Shown here: one piece after another, positions 51,378-60,309 of the stretch
Numbering within the stretch: position 1 is the stretch's first letter
How the letters are laid out: every line of letters starts with the position of its first letter
NCBI RefSeq assembly: GCF_000685095.1
Contig: NZ_BAYE01000006.1
Span: forward strand, 248,001-312,000
Direction: 5' to 3'
Length of the DNA: 64,000 nt
Source: Paraburkholderia caledonica NBRC 102488
GTDB lineage: Bacteria; Pseudomonadota; Gammaproteobacteria; Burkholderiales; Burkholderiaceae
The notes under the pieces: generated by a model
What the model was told of the DNA's origin: nothing
What the model saw: the letters and a program-made list of their open reading frames with translations, nothing else
The model's database searches: none
Position numbers and translations under genes: made by a program

Positions 51378-52376
51378 ATGAACAAAGTTGTCGTCGTGAC
51401 CGGAGCGGGTGCCGGAGTTGGACGCGCGGCTGCAGAGGAGTTTGCGCGGCACGGCTACGATGTCGCATTGTTATCGCGTGACCCGGCGCGGCTCGCGCGC
51501 GCCGCCGACGAGATCCAGCGTGCATATGGCGTGCGCGCCCTAGCCATTCCGACGGATGTCGCCGATGCTGAACGCGTAGAAGAAGCCGCCACGCGCACGG
51601 AGTCGGAACTCGGTCCTATCGACGTATGGGTCAACGTTGCAATGGCCACCGTCTTTGCACCCGTGTCGAAACTTACCGCACAGGAATTCGAGCGAGGTAC
51701 CCAGGTGACCTATCTCGGCCAGGTGCATGGCACGATGGCCGCGCTGTCGCGGATGCGTACGCGCAATCGCGGCACTATCGTCAACGTGGGTTCCGCGCTT
51801 GGGTATCGCTCGGTGCCGCTGCAGTCGATTTATTGTGGAGCGAAGTTCGCGGTCCGCGGCTTCACCGACGCGCTGCGTTCCGAGATCATTCACGACCGGC
51901 TCAATGTGCATTTGACCATGGTCGATCTACCGGCACTGAATACGCCGCAATTCGACTGGGCGCTCAACAAGATGGGCAGGAAGGCAAAACCGGTCGCGCC
52001 TATTTTCCAGCCGGAAGTGGCCGCACGTGCCATCTATTTCGCCGCAACGCATAAGCGGCGCCAGATATGGGTGGGCTTTCCGACGGCTAAAGCAATTCTT
52101 GCAAACCGCTTTGCGCCGGGATTGCTCGACAGATATCTGGCAAAGGCGGGCTACGAGGGACAACTCACCGACGAACCGCTCAGCCCCGACGCGCCCAGCA
52201 ATCTTTTCGATCCAGTACCCGGCGATTTTGGCGCGCACGGGCGTTTTGACCGCGAGTCGAAACCGGCTAGCCGGGAAATGTTGGCTGTTCGGCACCGCGG
52301 CGTTTTATGCGCTTTGGCCAGTATCGGGATCGCTGGCGGCATCGGTTTGCTGATCAAAAAGAGCCGAGGCGCATAA
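51378..52376 (+). CDS. Short-chain dehydrogenase/reductase with C-terminal extension
   Basis: A 332-residue SDR. VVVVTGAGAGVGRAAAEEFA binds the cofactor; SRDPARLA after strand 2 suggests NADPH. The catalytic residues are Ser139 (VGSALG), Tyr152 and Lys156 (YCGAKFA). The structural NNAG motif is changed to NVAMA (86-90). About 80 residues beyond the usual SDR length end in a hydrophobic helix (about 308-327) followed by KKSRGA, so it may be membrane-attached. AAGGGA precedes ATG 51378. It is divergent from the TPP enzyme. Confidence 0.88.
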   Translation: MNKVVVVTGAGAGVGRAAAEEFARHGYDVALLSRDPARLARAADEIQRAYGVRALAIPTDVADAERVEEAATRTESELGPIDVWVNVAMATVFAPVSKLTAQEFERGTQVTYLGQVHGTMAALSRMRTRNRGTIVNVGSALGYRSVPLQSIYCGAKFAVRGFTDALRSEIIHDRLNVHLTMVDLPALNTPQFDWALNKMGRKAKPVAPIFQPEVAARAIYFAATHKRRQIWVGFPTAKAILANRFAPGLLDRYLAKAGYEGQLTDEPLSPDAPSNLFDPVPGDFGAHGRFDRESKPASREMLAVRHRGVLCALASIGIAGGIGLLIKKSRGA

Positions 52377-52494
52377 CGCGCACGCGTGCAGCGGTGTTCC
52401 TTGCCGCGCTGGGAGACGTGAATGGCCGGGATCGGTAACAATATGCCTGTCTCCGACTGTCTCGACCTGTGACCCCATCGCCTTTAGGAAAGCC

Positions 52495-53136
52495 ATGTCC
52501 CAACCGCTCACAATTGATTTCGTCTCCGATATCGCATGCCCTTGGTGCGCCATCGGCCTTTCCTCGCTTCAACTCGCGTTGGCGCGCCTGGGAGATGCCG
52601 TAAATGCACAGATCGTTGTGCATCCGTTCGAACTGAACCCGCAAATGGGTCCCGAGGGCGAGGCGATCGTCGACTATCTGGGCAAGAAGTATGGGCGCAC
52701 GCCCGAGCAGATTGCGCAGACGCAGGAAATGATTCGCGAGCGCGGCGCAAGCGTCGGCTTCAATTTCGGACCGCGCACTTATGTCTATAACACTTTCGAT
52801 GCGCACCGCCTGTTGCATTGGGCCGGTCTCGAAGGCAAGCAGTTGCCGCTCAAGCTCGAATTGCTGCGCGCTTATCATTCCGAGGGCCGCGACCCGAGCA
52901 ACCATGACGTGCTCGTCGCAGCAGCTCAAGCGGTGGGACTGGACGCCGATGCAGCGCGCAACGTGCTGCAAAGCGGCGACTACGCCGACGAGGTCCGCGC
53001 GGAAGAAGAGGAATTCCAGTCACATGGCATCCAGTCGGTACCTGCGATCATCTTCAATCGCCGCTACCTGGTGAGCGGCGGCCAACCTGTCGAGACCTTC
53101 GAGCAGGTCATCCAGCAGATTCTCGCCGAGGCGTAA
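52495..53136 (+). CDS. DsbA-family oxidoreductase (FrnE/2-hydroxychromene-isomerase-like)
   Basis: A 213-residue cytoplasmic thioredoxin-fold protein. The active site is Cys15-Pro-Trp-Cys18 after strand 1 (VSDIACPWC), the helical insertion spans about 60-150, and GIQSVPAIIFNRRYLVSGGQP gives the cis-Pro loop and last strand. FrnE-like proteins have disulfide isomerase or stress roles; the polyketide name of the founding member need not apply. No signal peptide. TTAGGAAAG is seen before the ATG. Confidence 0.9.
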   Translation: MSQPLTIDFVSDIACPWCAIGLSSLQLALARLGDAVNAQIVVHPFELNPQMGPEGEAIVDYLGKKYGRTPEQIAQTQEMIRERGASVGFNFGPRTYVYNTFDAHRLLHWAGLEGKQLPLKLELLRAYHSEGRDPSNHDVLVAAAQAVGLDADAARNVLQSGDYADEVRAEEEEFQSHGIQSVPAIIFNRRYLVSGGQPVETFEQVIQQILAEA

Positions 53137-53217
53137 GCCGGCACTCCGGAATTTAAATGTCCGCACGCAGTCATGCGCGCTGTGACGCAAACGAAGTACC
53201 GCTGGAGGCAATCGTCG

Positions 53218-55230
53218 ATGATCACAAAGCGGATCGCTGCCGCGTTGTTCGGCTTCGTGCTGATGGCGCTTGCCTGCGTGTGCCATGCGCAATACACGAC
53301 CGACTGGCTCGCCAATACCTACGGCACGCTCGCGGCGCACGTCGGCAACGGCGCGCGCTCGATGTGGGTTGCGCCCGAAGGAGTGATTTACACGTCGTCG
53401 CTGTGGGACGAGAACGAGGGCGGTGTGGCCATCTATCAGAACGGCCAGAGCATCGGCTCGATCGGCACCCACGCGGACTTTCAGGGCAGCGCGATAACAG
53501 GCAATGCGACGTCCATCTTTACGGCGTTGCAGTACAACAGGTCGTTTGGCAGCGGCTCCGTGGGACGCTATAACCGCGCGACGAAAGCGCTCGAACTTCG
53601 TATTCCCGTCAGCGTGTGGACCGGCATACCTCACGCCGATGTCATCACCGGGCTCGCCACGGCAGGCACGCTGCTTTACGTCAGCGACTTTTACGGTAAC
53701 CGTGTCCGCGTCTATACAACCGACGGCGTCTGGCAGCAGGACATTAGCGTAGCCGCTCCAGGCGCGCTTGCGCTCGATAGCGCGGGCAATTTGTGGGTGG
53801 CGCGAAAAAGTGCAGGTGTCGTATCCGAATTCAGTGCGGGCGGTGCGCCTTTGAGCACGATCCAGATGCCTGCCGCATCGCGGCCGTCGGCACTTTATTT
53901 CGATGTGTCGACGGGACGACTCATGGTCGGCGACGAAGGGCCCGACATGAACATCAAGATCTACAACGTTGCGGGCACGCCGACATTGGCCGGCACGTTC
54001 GGTGTTCAGGGCGGCTATCTGGACACGACGACGGGAATCAAAGGACAGGTTGGCGACAAGCGCTTCACGCGTGTGGCGGGCATTGGCAAAGACGCAGCCG
54101 GTACCCTTTATGTGCTGAACAATCCGTGGGGCGGCGGCTGGGACCTCGGCCGCAACGGCCCGACGGATCTGCATGCATACGACAGCGGCGGCAATCTGAA
54201 ATGGAAACTGCAGGCACTGAACTTTGAGGCCGTCGCAGCGCCCGATCCCACGACAGACGGCGCCTGGTTTTACAGCGGTGCGCACATTTATACGGGCAGC
54301 GCGGGCGGCACCTTCGTTGCGAATACCGTCGATCCGTTCACCTATCCTTCAGACCCGCGACTGAACATTAACGACACCCAGCGCGGGCAGCACTTCGGTC
54401 AACTCGTCAGCGTGGGCGGAAACCGTATTCTGGTTGCGTCAGGTCAGAATCCCGATACCTTCAACTTCTATCATTTCAACGCGGCGAGCGGCTACATTGC
54501 GATACCTGACGGATCGATTCCGGGGACCGCGTTCAACACGACGGTGAAGATAACGGGGGGCTTTTGCATCGATAGCCGCGGCGATGTGTGGGCCGGTCTC
54601 GACAGGACCAATCATATCTATCACTACCCGCTCACAGGTTTCGACGGAAACGGCAAACCGTTGTGGGGACCGGCAATCACGATTTCCATTCCGCTGAGTA
54701 TCCGGCCGTTGACGCGCATCATCTATCTGCCGGAGAGCGACACGATGATTCTTGCGCAAGGCGTTGCCGGGAGTTGGGACTGGACGGCGATTCAATCGCG
54801 CATCGAGGTTTATCACGGCTGGAGTGCGGGCAATACCACGCGGCCGCAGCCGGTGATCAAACTCACCGGTGCCAATCCGAAGTCGATTACGGCAGCGGGC
54901 AATTATCTTTTCGTCGGGTACGTGCATACGGTGCCGAACATCGACGCGTTCAATCTCACCACCGGCCAACTGGACACCACGCTAATCAACAACAGTCCCG
55001 GTACGGTGGATGTCGGCAACGATGTCGATTCGATGTACGGACTTCGCGCGTTTGTGCGAGCGAGCGGGGAGTACGTGGTCACAAAAGACAACTACAACGG
55101 GTCGAGCATTATCGTTTACCGCTGGACCCCGTGGGCGGGCGCGATGCAACGGGGCTATCGGATAAGATACGGCCCTCGTGGCAATTTTTCCCTGCTTAAA
55201 AGGAGTGGTTTCAGTGATTCAGGCGAGTGA
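53218..55230 (+). CDS. Secreted beta-propeller protein of unknown function
   Basis: A 670-residue exported protein. A signal peptide (about 1-24, ALFGFVLMALACVCHAQ) precedes repeats of NHL/SMP-30-like blade motifs: GALALDSAGNLWVARKSAG, RVAGIGKDAAGTLYVLNN and ITGGFCIDSRGDVWAGLD, spaced by 60-130 residues. No catalytic motif is recognised and the length exceeds a single seven-bladed propeller. CTGGAGG (53202-53208) supports ATG 53218. The last 17 bases overlap the following gene, and the C-terminal end (GYRIRYGPRGN...) looks irregular, so the natural end may be earlier. Confidence 0.7.
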   Translation: MITKRIAAALFGFVLMALACVCHAQYTTDWLANTYGTLAAHVGNGARSMWVAPEGVIYTSSLWDENEGGVAIYQNGQSIGSIGTHADFQGSAITGNATSIFTALQYNRSFGSGSVGRYNRATKALELRIPVSVWTGIPHADVITGLATAGTLLYVSDFYGNRVRVYTTDGVWQQDISVAAPGALALDSAGNLWVARKSAGVVSEFSAGGAPLSTIQMPAASRPSALYFDVSTGRLMVGDEGPDMNIKIYNVAGTPTLAGTFGVQGGYLDTTTGIKGQVGDKRFTRVAGIGKDAAGTLYVLNNPWGGGWDLGRNGPTDLHAYDSGGNLKWKLQALNFEAVAAPDPTTDGAWFYSGAHIYTGSAGGTFVANTVDPFTYPSDPRLNINDTQRGQHFGQLVSVGGNRILVASGQNPDTFNFYHFNAASGYIAIPDGSIPGTAFNTTVKITGGFCIDSRGDVWAGLDRTNHIYHYPLTGFDGNGKPLWGPAITISIPLSIRPLTRIIYLPESDTMILAQGVAGSWDWTAIQSRIEVYHGWSAGNTTRPQPVIKLTGANPKSITAAGNYLFVGYVHTVPNIDAFNLTTGQLDTTLINNSPGTVDVGNDVDSMYGLRAFVRASGEYVVTKDNYNGSSIIVYRWTPWAGAMQRGYRIRYGPRGNFSLLKRSGFSDSGE

Positions 55231-55546
55231 CGTATTCAAACAGAACCTTGCGCAAATGCCCGCAATCGACGGTATCGTACGCATCGATCTGATCGACGCG
55301 CAAGGCACGGTGGTGGCAAGCATCGAGAACAAGCCGGGCAAGCAGGGCTCGCTTGCGGTGTACAACTATTTGCAGCAGACATTCGGCACGCTCGACGCAA
55401 AAGCGGCCGAGCATGGTCTCGCGGTGTTCGGCGAACATACCGCCGACGCGCGCAACCGCCCGGGCGCGCATCCGAATGTCGATCATCTTCTCGCGATTGC
55501 AGCAGGCGCGCCGGCTTTGCGCATCGACGTTATTCAGGCTGCCTGA
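55214..55546 (+). CDS. DUF2322-like protein
   Basis: A 110-residue cytoplasmic protein that resembles the DUF2322 family from memory: FKQNLAQMPAIDGIVRIDL, then VVASIENKPGKQGSLAVYN and FGEHTADARNRPGAHPNVD. Function unknown. GTG 55214 is chosen because AAAAGGAG (55197-55204) lies 9 nt upstream. It overlaps the upstream propeller gene by 17 bp in another frame, which suggests coupled translation or a mis-set upstream stop. Confidence 0.7.
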   Translation: MIQASDVFKQNLAQMPAIDGIVRIDLIDAQGTVVASIENKPGKQGSLAVYNYLQQTFGTLDAKAAEHGLAVFGEHTADARNRPGAHPNVDHLLAIAAGAPALRIDVIQAA

Positions 55547-55588
55547 ATCCGCTTATGATGCGCTTGAAAGTCTTTCGGGCGCACAGTG

Positions 55589-57106
55589 CTACCGTTCCAC
55601 CGACTCATACGGTGTAACTCTCTCGCGCCGCGAAGCACGTCCGAATAGTACGCGGTCGCCGAGCCACACTACGATCAGCGTGGCGCCCATCAGCGGAAAG
55701 ACGATGCCGAGCATGATGAGGCCGGTCTTCCAGCCGCGCATCGGCGGTGCGGCTCTCTCCCGCGAAGGCGCTCCGAGCGAGCGCTGCGGCCTGCGCTTCC
55801 ACCACATCACGCAGCCGGTTGCAGCCATCATCGCAAGACCGAGCGAGATCGTGGCGGACAAGATCTGATTGGCAACGCCGAAATAACGGCCCATATGCAA
55901 TGACGTGCCGTAGGAAACCGCTTTCGATATTGCGCCGTAGTCGGCATAGCGAATGTCCTTGAGCACCGCGCCGCTGTACTGGTCGATATAAATGGTGCGT
56001 TCCTTTTGCGGATCGGCCGGGAAGTAAGAGACGGTGTACACGCCCGTTGCCGATGTGGGCAACGCGATGTTGTAGCCGCTCGTCACGCCGAGCGCCGCCG
56101 CTTGCGAGACGATGCGCCCGAGCGGTAGCGGAGGCACTGTTCCTTCATCGGCGGAAGCAGGCACAGGCGCATTGCCGACGGCCCACGGCGTTTGCGGCAA
56201 CGGCAGGTCGTCCATGACCATGCCGGGCATCGAGTCCTGCTGCGCGGCCTGTATGTCGTGCCCCACGTGTGTTGCATGAGTCTTTGTTTCCGTCGTGTTC
56301 GCGGATGCCTCGCCGCGCGCCGCGACGGGCAGCACGGAGCGCAACGGCAAGCCGCCCCAGGTGCCGGGCGGCGCGCCGAGATTGGCGGCGCTCGCGAGTG
56401 CCTTGAACTGCTTGCCCCACGAGCCCGACCATGGAAGACCCGTCAACACGAATGCCAGCGCGCCGAGTGCGAGCCAGATGCCCATCACCGCGTGAACGCT
56501 TTTCCACAACGGGCGGCCTTTCAGTGTGAGGCGCGGAACCAGCGCATCGCGTGCCCGCGTCGCTCCACGCGGCCACCACAGCGCAACGCCGGTGCCGATC
56601 ATCACGAGTGTCCAGCATGCGGCGAGCTCCATCAGCAACTCGCCCGGCTTGCCCAGCAACAGCTTGCGATGGAGCATGCGGTCGATCTGCATGAAGCGAT
56701 TCTCGACGCTCAACGTGCCGAGTACTTCTGCGTTATACGGATTCACATATACGCTTTGCTTTTCTCCATCCGCGAGACGGAAGATGAATTCCATGCTGCG
56801 CTCAGGCGTGTCCGGGATAACGGTGGTCGCCGCAACGGAACCGGTCGGCATCGCAGCCCGCGCTCGCGCCAGCAGTACGTCGGCTGGCATACGCGGTGCG
56901 GTTCGAGATTCGACGACGAGAAGCTGCGGATAAAGCAGCGGTTCAATCTGGGGTTGAAAGCAGTACAGCGTGCCTGTTATTGCCAGCACGACGAGGAACG
57001 GCATCACGAACACTCCGGCATAGAAATGCCATCGCCACAGCGTGCGATAGCCGCTGCTGTTGGTCGTAGTGCCCGATGCAGCATTTTGCTGAATGGTGGT
57101 GGACAT
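55589..57106 (-). CDS. PepSY-domain membrane protein, siderophore/metal-uptake associated
   Basis: A 505-residue inner-membrane protein of the PepSY-associated TM (PiuB/FpvG-like) type. Helix 1 is in WRWHFYAGVFVMPFLVVLAITG. PepSY-like periplasmic parts surround about 60-140 and 340-400, and further helices lie near 168-188, 212-232, 415-440 and 465-490. A Met/His/Asp-rich segment (HATHVGHDIQ, SMPGMVMDD) at about 285-310 may bind metal. It is probably a ferric-siderophore or flavin reductase at the membrane, working with the TonB receptor encoded 55 bp upstream. AGGAGG precedes ATG 57106. Confidence 0.85.
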   Translation of the reverse strand: MSTTIQQNAASGTTTNSSGYRTLWRWHFYAGVFVMPFLVVLAITGTLYCFQPQIEPLLYPQLLVVESRTAPRMPADVLLARARAAMPTGSVAATTVIPDTPERSMEFIFRLADGEKQSVYVNPYNAEVLGTLSVENRFMQIDRMLHRKLLLGKPGELLMELAACWTLVMIGTGVALWWPRGATRARDALVPRLTLKGRPLWKSVHAVMGIWLALGALAFVLTGLPWSGSWGKQFKALASAANLGAPPGTWGGLPLRSVLPVAARGEASANTTETKTHATHVGHDIQAAQQDSMPGMVMDDLPLPQTPWAVGNAPVPASADEGTVPPLPLGRIVSQAAALGVTSGYNIALPTSATGVYTVSYFPADPQKERTIYIDQYSGAVLKDIRYADYGAISKAVSYGTSLHMGRYFGVANQILSATISLGLAMMAATGCVMWWKRRPQRSLGAPSRERAAPPMRGWKTGLIMLGIVFPLMGATLIVVWLGDRVLFGRASRRERVTPYESVER

Positions 57107-57160
57107 GGAATCCTCCTGCAAAAATGATCTGGTTCTTCCGGATTTGCGCGGCGCCGCGCA

Positions 57161-59605
57161 TTACATGCGCAGCTTCGCTTCCACGTAGAAGGTACGGCCC
57201 GGATACGGGTGATAGACGTAGTAGCGCTCATCGAAAATGTTATCCACGCCAATGCCCACTTCGCTAAGCTTCGTGGGCTTGAACGTGAACTTCGCGTCCG
57301 CCACTGCGTATGAGCTCGTGCCGCCGAATACGTCCGGATTCGTGTCGGTGTTAGTGAGCGTGTTGTATTGGCGGCCTGAATAGCGCGCGGCAAGCGTCAA
57401 TGCCGAACGCTCGTCGAAGCGATAGGTCGCTGCAATGTTCGCGCGCCACAATGGAATGCGATAAAAGTACTTGCCGACGCTTGCGGGGTTTTGCGCGTTG
57501 GCGAGAATCTTCGACTGCGTATAAGCGACGCTCGCAAGCAGATCCAGTCCACGCATGAATACGTTCTCGCCCGCATAACCCGTTTCGACACCTCGCGAGC
57601 GCACCTTGCCGATGTTCTGGAAGTTCGTCACGCTTGGAATCACGGTCGTGTCCGTCTGGCTGAAGATCGTGTTCTTTACGTCGTCCTGAAACAGCGAGAA
57701 GCGGAAGATGCCATTCCAGTGCGCCCATTCGGCTGTCAGTTCTTTCGAGAGATCGTCTTCCGGTTTGAGGTTCGGATTGTTATTGACGATTGACGAGCCA
57801 TTGATTTGCCCCTGGAACAATTCGCTGACGGTTGGAAACCGATATGCGCGGCCAATTGAAGCGCGCAACGTCAGGTCGTCGCTCACGTCGAACGAAACAG
57901 AAGCTTTAGGCGAAAAGTGCCGCTGATTCGCGTCGCTCAGCGCGATCGTGGTACCGGGCAGGGACTGCGATCCGTCGTATGCATGCCAGTCTTCGTAACG
58001 TATGCCGTACACGAATTTCCAGCGCGGCAGGAAGCGCCATGCATCCTGTGCGTACAGCGCCTGAGTTTGCGTCTTGCCGGCGAATGAGTTGGCAAACGCA
58101 GCGGTTGCGCCATCGCGCCAGTTGAGCGTCGAATAGCTTTCGTTGTCGAGAAAGTAATTGTCGTAGTGATAGCCTAAGCTGAGCGCGTGATTGGCCAGCC
58201 CCGCCTGCGTCGACGCCGGTGTGTAAGTGGTGCGCAGATCGAGCGTTTTCCAGCCGGTACCGTCGCCGAGAGTGACGGTGCCCGCGCCATTGCCGGCCGC
58301 CCCGGAATTGGCGAGACGCGCGACGTTATCGCCCACGTCGTAATACGATGCGATCACCTCGCCATTCCAGCCCGTCGCATGGCGCGTTTTCAACGACACG
58401 CCGTATAGCCAGTTCTCGCTATGTCCGAGGCTCGGCGCAAAGGCGGCTGCTGGAACGGTGTACTCGTATCCGTCAATGGCTACCTTTCCGCTGTACACAG
58501 GGTTGCCGTTTGCGTCGCGCAGAAAGCTCGACGTCTGACTGTTATACGTTTGGTGCCAATAGCCCAGCGTGAAACCGCCTTGCAGTGTCGGCGTGAAGTC
58601 GTACTGCATCTTCAGCTTGAACTGGTCTTGCACCGTATGTTCAATGCCTTCGCCGTTAATGCCGAGTATGGCCGTCGGTGTATTGGTCTGGTTGTTGTAA
58701 AAGTAGGCGCCAGTCACGGGCGTGTCGCCTGCTCTTGCAGGCGTGCCCGATTTGGCGAGTGTGGCGAATTGCAGCGGCTGACTCGTGTTTTCCAGGTGGT
58801 TCACGCCCAGCGAATATGAGAACTTGCCGATCCGGTCGCCTAGCGAAGCACTCGCTTCACTGCCGTTGAAATTGCGATTCACGCCGTAGAGACTGAAATG
58901 CTGGGTGAATGCTTTTACGTCGGCTTCGGCTTCGAATTTCTTCGGCATGTGCGTGCTGATCAGCACCGTTGCGCCGAGCGAATTGCCCGGATATAGCGCG
59001 GAATAGGGGCCGTAAATCACATCGACTCGCTGTATCTCGTCGGGAGAGACCATCGACCAGCGAGGCGGAAAGGAAAAGCTGTTGCCGAGCAGATTGCTGA
59101 GCAGCAGGCCGTCCGCATAGACGAGACCGCGTGCGCTCTGTGTGTTGCTTGTGCCGCGCACTGCGATGATCGAATTCAGATCGCCGATAAAACGCTTACG
59201 GACCGCAAGGTTCGGCATGTACTTCAACACGTCTTCGGTGTTGACGACATTCCAATTGGAGAATTGATCGCGCGTAACCGTTTCAACCGTGGCGGGCAGA
59301 TTTGGATCGACCGCGCGCGTCGCAGCGCTCTGATCGGCGGCGCTATTCGCGCTCACGCTTACGGTGGGCAGCGTGGTGTCGGCGCTAACTGTATCGGCAC
59401 GAGCGGGCGACGCTGACAACGCCGCGAACCCTGCCAGGCCCGTCACAGCGGCCGGGAACAATGCGTGCAAATACGACGCAAATGAAGCGCAATGCAATCG
59501 CGCGAATGTGAAACCCCGAAAGGTGTGGACCGCACGAGTGGCGGCGCCGGCGCCACGCTCGAAGCGGACGCGGGCGGGCAACCTTCGCAACGCGAAGATG
59601 AACAT
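57161..59605 (-). CDS. TonB-dependent outer-membrane receptor
   Basis: An 814-residue outer-membrane transporter. An unusually long N-terminal region of about 70 residues ends in a signal-like stretch (VTGLAGFAALSASPARA). LPTVSVSA near 78-85 is the likely TonB box. The plug domain covers about 100-220 (VLKYMPNLAVRK, RVDVIYGPYSALYPGNSLGATV) and the 22-strand barrel the rest, ending DERYYVYHPYPGRTFYVEAKLRM with terminal aromatic/Met. It imports a metal complex or siderophore with the PepSY protein as partner. No clear Fur box was seen. Confidence 0.9.
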   Translation of the reverse strand: MFIFALRRLPARVRFERGAGAATRAVHTFRGFTFARLHCASFASYLHALFPAAVTGLAGFAALSASPARADTVSADTTLPTVSVSANSAADQSAATRAVDPNLPATVETVTRDQFSNWNVVNTEDVLKYMPNLAVRKRFIGDLNSIIAVRGTSNTQSARGLVYADGLLLSNLLGNSFSFPPRWSMVSPDEIQRVDVIYGPYSALYPGNSLGATVLISTHMPKKFEAEADVKAFTQHFSLYGVNRNFNGSEASASLGDRIGKFSYSLGVNHLENTSQPLQFATLAKSGTPARAGDTPVTGAYFYNNQTNTPTAILGINGEGIEHTVQDQFKLKMQYDFTPTLQGGFTLGYWHQTYNSQTSSFLRDANGNPVYSGKVAIDGYEYTVPAAAFAPSLGHSENWLYGVSLKTRHATGWNGEVIASYYDVGDNVARLANSGAAGNGAGTVTLGDGTGWKTLDLRTTYTPASTQAGLANHALSLGYHYDNYFLDNESYSTLNWRDGATAAFANSFAGKTQTQALYAQDAWRFLPRWKFVYGIRYEDWHAYDGSQSLPGTTIALSDANQRHFSPKASVSFDVSDDLTLRASIGRAYRFPTVSELFQGQINGSSIVNNNPNLKPEDDLSKELTAEWAHWNGIFRFSLFQDDVKNTIFSQTDTTVIPSVTNFQNIGKVRSRGVETGYAGENVFMRGLDLLASVAYTQSKILANAQNPASVGKYFYRIPLWRANIAATYRFDERSALTLAARYSGRQYNTLTNTDTNPDVFGGTSSYAVADAKFTFKPTKLSEVGIGVDNIFDERYYVYHPYPGRTFYVEAKLRM

Positions 59606-59696
59606 GACAGTTTCCTTGATGCATTGAACGGACGATCGCGCGCGCCGTCGATGGATGCGACGAGTGCGGTCAATGCGCGATCAGAAACAACGACAA

Positions 59697-60098
59697 TCAG
59701 GAAACGACAGGGGGGGCTCTTGGGCGCCCGGACGGAAACGCGCCGAGCGGTGTGAAGCGGGTGGAGAGAACAGGCGGTGCAGTGCCCGCAACCATAACGG
59801 CTAGCGGCGCGGGCGTTGCGGCAACCGTGGGCATTGCCACGTGATGTTGCAGGAGATGGCAGTACCCGCAAGCGCCGAAGGCGTCGTCGTGACTGAGATG
59901 CACCGCCATTGCATCGGCATGGGCTGCCTGATCTGCCGCGCCGGGCTGGACCGTTTGCAGCGCCGAACACAACGCGGCGATCGGCTCCTGCGCGCGGTTG
60001 GACGCCAGCACCTGACTCACGGCGGGCGCAAACACGACGAGCCACATGGCGATGAGGCCAAGCCAGGCTGTCAGACGGTTGCGGGAACGTGGAGTCAT
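59697..60098 (-). CDS. DUF2946 family protein
   Basis: A 133-residue protein with one hydrophobic segment (WLGLIAMWLVVFAPAVSQVLA, about 12-32) and a His/Cys-rich region HLSHDDAFGACGYCHLLQHH, which is the DUF2946 hallmark. These small proteins sit next to TonB receptors and copper or iron genes and may bind metal in the periplasm. The last third is Pro/Ala/Arg-rich. ATG 60098 is preferred over one 12 bp earlier. It lies 91 bp upstream of the receptor gene, same strand. Confidence 0.8.
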   Translation of the reverse strand: MTPRSRNRLTAWLGLIAMWLVVFAPAVSQVLASNRAQEPIAALCSALQTVQPGAADQAAHADAMAVHLSHDDAFGACGYCHLLQHHVAMPTVAATPAPLAVMVAGTAPPVLSTRFTPLGAFPSGRPRAPPVVS

Positions 60099-60309
60099 GG
60101 CGATGAGCAAGGAAACGCGGGCGATTCTAGCATTGCGCGCCGCTTTTTTCTGCCTGATGCCGGCTATAGCAGCGGATTGACGGCGTAAAACCGCTCATTT
60201 CGCGCCGTTACAATCGCGCCGCATCGCTTAATCTGCGTGATACATGTTCGCTTTCGCGCAACATGCGCGATTCCGTGCGCGAACGCCAGACCGCAACGTA
60301 ACCCGACTC

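Noticed and set aside
60177..60214. Sigma-70 promoter TTGACG...TACAAT before the TPR gene
   Set aside because: The hexamers are 26 bp apart, far from the usual 17.
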